DNA from: Kiritimatiellia bacterium
Lineage (GTDB): Bacteria; Verrucomicrobiota; Kiritimatiellia; RFP12; UBA1067
NCBI GenBank assembly: GCA_017411125.1
Contig: JAFPNP010000372.1
Coordinates: 1 to 5,238, forward strand
Reading direction: 5' to 3'
Length of the DNA stretch: 5,238 nucleotides
Part shown: in pieces, positions 5,016 to 5,238 of the stretch
Layout: each line of letters starts with the position of its first letter
Position numbering within the stretch: the stretch's first letter is position 1
The notes under the pieces: model-generated
Database searches by the model: none
What the model saw: the letters and a program-made list of their open reading frames with translations, nothing else
What the model was told of the DNA's origin: nothing
Program-made: the position numbers and the translations under genes

Positions 5016-5238
5016 TCAACGATTCGCCAGTTTGGCGGCGAAATCCATGTAGCGATCCCAGTCGTACGGAGCGAGGAAATGCCTGCCGGGCCGCAGGTGG
5101 TACGAAACATCGCCGTCTTGCTGCGTTTCGCCAGGAGCAGGGAAGGCTTTCGCCGCCAGCCCTCTCCGCCCGTAAAGCTCCCAGGCCGGAGACGCGAGTT
5201 TCGCGCTCCACCACTCCCCGCGCGGTCCCGCCCAGTAG
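5016..5238 (-). CDS. C-terminal end of an alpha/beta-hydrolase, carbohydrate-esterase type (partial)
   Basis: Only the last 73 codons and the TGA stop (5018-5016) are in the window; the 5' part lies beyond the right edge. The visible protein reads 'GEWWSAKLASPAWELYGRRGL' (7-27) and 'GDVSYHLRPGRHFLAPYDWDRYMDFAAKL' (42-70). The end pattern 'SPxxELxGxxGL...GDxxYHxRxGxHxLxxYDWxxYMDFA' is one I know from exported alpha/beta-hydrolases annotated as acetylxylan-esterase or glucuronoyl-esterase-like, common in glycan-degrading bacteria. The His in 'GRH' (visible residue 53) is the likely catalytic histidine. The nucleophile Ser and acid residue would lie outside the window. It is in the same direction as the isomerase-like gene, which starts 73 bp downstream with its own promoter. 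The competing frame over 4972-5214 has an implausible Arg-rich composition and is not the gene. The family is assigned from the C-terminus alone. Confidence 0.7.
   Translation of the reverse strand, partial: YWAGPRGEWWSAKLASPAWELYGRRGLAAKAFPAPGETQQDGDVSYHLRPGRHFLAPYDWDRYMDFAAKLANR

Noticed and set aside
5012..5019. TTGATCAA palindrome at the stop of the alpha/beta-hydrolase as a terminator or regulator site
   Set aside because: An 8-bp AT-rich palindrome overlapping a TGA stop is easily found by chance. There is no stem-loop length and no T-run.
4972..5214. 80-codon minus-strand frame in front of the isomerase-like gene
   Set aside because: Another frame over the same bases continues off the window and gives a recognisable alpha/beta-hydrolase C-terminus ending at 5016. 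This one is Arg-rich and overlaps the downstream promoter.

Overview
The window is about 5.2 kb of GC-rich bacterial DNA (standard code, coding density above 95%). It holds three complete genes and two genes cut by the window edges. Four of the five are on the minus strand. The mixture suggests a carbohydrate-degrading bacterium of the Planctomycetes-Verrucomicrobia-Lentisphaerae-Kiritimatiellae type: Sec- and Tat-exported esterase-like enzymes, an exported sugar-isomerase-fold protein, and weak or absent Shine-Dalgarno sites on some genes. This placement is inferred from gene style only and is of modest confidence.

Left part (1-2197, minus strand): a two-gene unit of SGNH/GDSL hydrolases of the platelet-activating-factor acetylhydrolase (PAF-AH) Ib type. 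The upstream gene (725-2197) encodes a secreted protein with two complete catalytic domains in tandem. The downstream gene (1-669, cut at the window start) encodes a single-domain paralogue that is almost identical to the first domain of its neighbour over the start of the mature protein. Both are predicted to be exported acyl/acetyl esterases; the substrate is unknown.

Middle (2198-3313): a 78-bp divergent intergenic region with good sigma70-like promoters on both strands. Each has a TATAAT box only 6-7 nt from the start codon, so both transcripts should be leaderless or nearly so. The plus-strand gene (2276-3313) is a cytoplasmic CgeB-like glycosyltransferase.

Right part (3326-5238, minus strand): a Tat-exported protein with the look of the L-fucose/L-arabinose isomerase fold (3326-4942). 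It has its own promoter, a Shine-Dalgarno site and two short palindromes. It is preceded by the last 73 codons of an alpha/beta-hydrolase of the bacterial carbohydrate-esterase type (5016-5238). The glycosyltransferase and the isomerase-like gene converge with only 12 bp between their stop codons.

Taken together, the minus-strand genes look like an extracytoplasmic toolkit for removing acyl groups from glycans and handling sugars. The glycosyltransferase between them is transcribed the other way and may have a separate role in surface glycan assembly. No RNA gene, CRISPR array, insertion sequence or phage feature is visible, and no gene-free stretch exceeds 80 bp.
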